Source: Defluviitaleaceae bacterium (GTDB taxonomy: Bacteria > Bacillota > Clostridia > Lachnospirales > UBA5962). From it: a DNA stretch of 7,090 bases. Where the stretch lies: contig WRFW01000146.1 of NCBI GenBank assembly GCA_009787435.1, positions 1-7,090 on the forward strand. The letters run 5' to 3'. Every line of letters starts with the position of its first letter. Positions within the stretch are counted from its first letter, which is position 1. Below the pieces are notes generated by a model that ran no database searches, was not told the DNA's origin, and saw only the letters and a list, made by a program, of their open reading frames with translations. Shown piece after piece: positions 6,455-7,090 of this stretch. A program made the translations under genes and the position numbers.

Positions 6455-6469
6455 TATAATAAAAATTAT

Positions 6470-6536
6470 AAAGGCTTTTATATCTGCTCACTTTAAAAAG
6501 CAGTGGCTAAGTCGTTCGCTAGATATAAAAGCCTTT
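6470..6536 (+). repeat. Palindromic element copy B (16-bp perfect stem with conserved loop core)
   Basis: The arms AAAGGCTTTTATATCT (6470-6485) and AGATATAAAAGCCTTT (6521-6536) are perfect complements. The 35-base interior carries TTAAAAAGCAGTGGCTAA at 6493-6510, the reverse complement of the copy A core with one difference in 18 positions. Inside the loop CTGCT/AGCAG (6484-6488 with 6499-6503) offers an alternative pairing, and AGC/GCT can form a tiny stem around RGTG in both copies. The long stem ending in GCCTTT could act as an intrinsic terminator after the pseudopilin gene, although the T-run is short and interrupted. It starts 15 bases after the pseudopilin stop codon and ends 55 bases before efp. 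The strand given is that of the surrounding genes. Confidence 0.8.
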
Positions 6537-6591
6537 GTGCTTTATTAATAAAAATTAACTATATCTATTAAAATTATTGAGGAGATTAAAA

Positions 6592-7090
6592 ATGGTACAA
6601 GCAGGAGATTTTAAAAACGGACTAACAGTTCAAATAGAAAATGATATTTTTGTTGTGTTGGAGTTTCAACACGTGAAACCGGGCAAGGGGCCTGCTTTCG
6701 TTCGCTCTAAAATTAAAAATTTAAAAAGCGGCTCTATAGTAGAAAGAACTTTCAGACCAGAGGAAAAATTCCCTAATGCACATATCGAAAGAAAAAATAT
6801 GCAATACTTATATAGAGATGAAGACACATTTCACTTTATGGACAATGAAACTTATGACCAAATTGAACTAAACTTAAAAGATGTTGGCAATAGCTTAAAA
6901 TTTGTAAAAGAAAATGAAACAGTAAAAATGCTAAGCCACAATGAAAAAGTATTTGCAATAGAGCCGCCACAAAATGTAGATTTAGAAGTTACTGAAACAG
7001 AACCAGGAATAAAAGGCAACACTGCTTCTGGCGGCGGCACTAAACCGGCTATAGTAGAAACAGGGGCAACTGTGTTAGTTCCTCTGTTCA
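6592..7090 (+). CDS. efp: Elongation factor P, cut by window edge
   Basis: EF-P binds the ribosome next to the P site and relieves stalling at consecutive prolines. The first 166 codons are present of about 185-188, so only the end of the third domain is missing. Domain I carries EFQHVKPGKGPAFVR at 24-38, with K32 at the tip of the loop, the position modified in many bacteria. Domain II runs to about residue 129 with HFMDNETYDQ at 81-90, and the third OB domain begins with LEVTETEPGIKG at 131-142. The overall sequence is of the clostridial/Lachnospiraceae kind. A glycine-rich SGGGTKPA at 146-153 looks one residue longer than the TGATKPA-like loop I remember in relatives. The ATG at 6592 has GAGGAG seven bases upstream. 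A promoter in the 137-base gap before it is not clear; TATAAT at 6455-6460 is one candidate. Confidence 0.97.
   Translation, partial: MVQAGDFKNGLTVQIENDIFVVLEFQHVKPGKGPAFVRSKIKNLKSGSIVERTFRPEEKFPNAHIERKNMQYLYRDEDTFHFMDNETYDQIELNLKDVGNSLKFVKENETVKMLSHNEKVFAIEPPQNVDLEVTETEPGIKGNTASGGGTKPAIVETGATVLVPLF

Overview
The window is AT-rich (roughly one third G+C by eye) and looks like the chromosome of a low-GC Bacillota, most likely a clostridium of the Lachnospirales type. The basis is the elongation factor P sequence (its KPGKG loop and HFMDNETYDQ-like stretch), the pairing of a YqeG-family phosphatase with a type IV pilin-like protein just upstream of efp, strong AAGGAGG-type ribosome binding sites, and sigma-A style promoters. 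This assignment rests on remembered family resemblance, not on a search.

The layout is two divergent transcription units. Leftward (minus strand) there is a short catabolic operon: a GntP-family permease (766-2151), followed after a 187-base gap by the N-terminal 192 codons of a type II glycerate kinase that runs off the left edge. Together they suggest uptake and phosphorylation of glycerate or a related sugar acid. Rightward (plus strand) there are six genes: ddl (D-alanine-D-alanine ligase), murI (glutamate racemase), trhO (tRNA U34 hydroxylase of the rhodanese family), yqeG (HAD phosphatase), an isolated GspH/FimT-like pseudopilin, and efp, cut by the right edge. ddl and murI both make D-amino-acid precursors for peptidoglycan. 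trhO and efp serve translation. A promoter in front of ddl and another at the end of trhO suggest at least two overlapping units.

The 305-base divergent intergenic region (2152-2456) holds one good promoter for each direction, a TATCCT-type palindrome in the leader of the permease operon, and a cluster of further palindromes between the promoters.

The least ordinary feature is a small palindromic element present at least twice, in the permease/glycerate kinase gap (691-757) and in the pseudopilin/efp gap (6470-6536). The two copies share an 18-base loop core (17 of 18 identical) although the stems that carry it differ in sequence. Both lie in the same orientation relative to the genes around them. 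Directly beside the first copy is what looks like a deletion derivative of it (631-681). I see no complete mobile element, CRISPR array, rRNA or tRNA.
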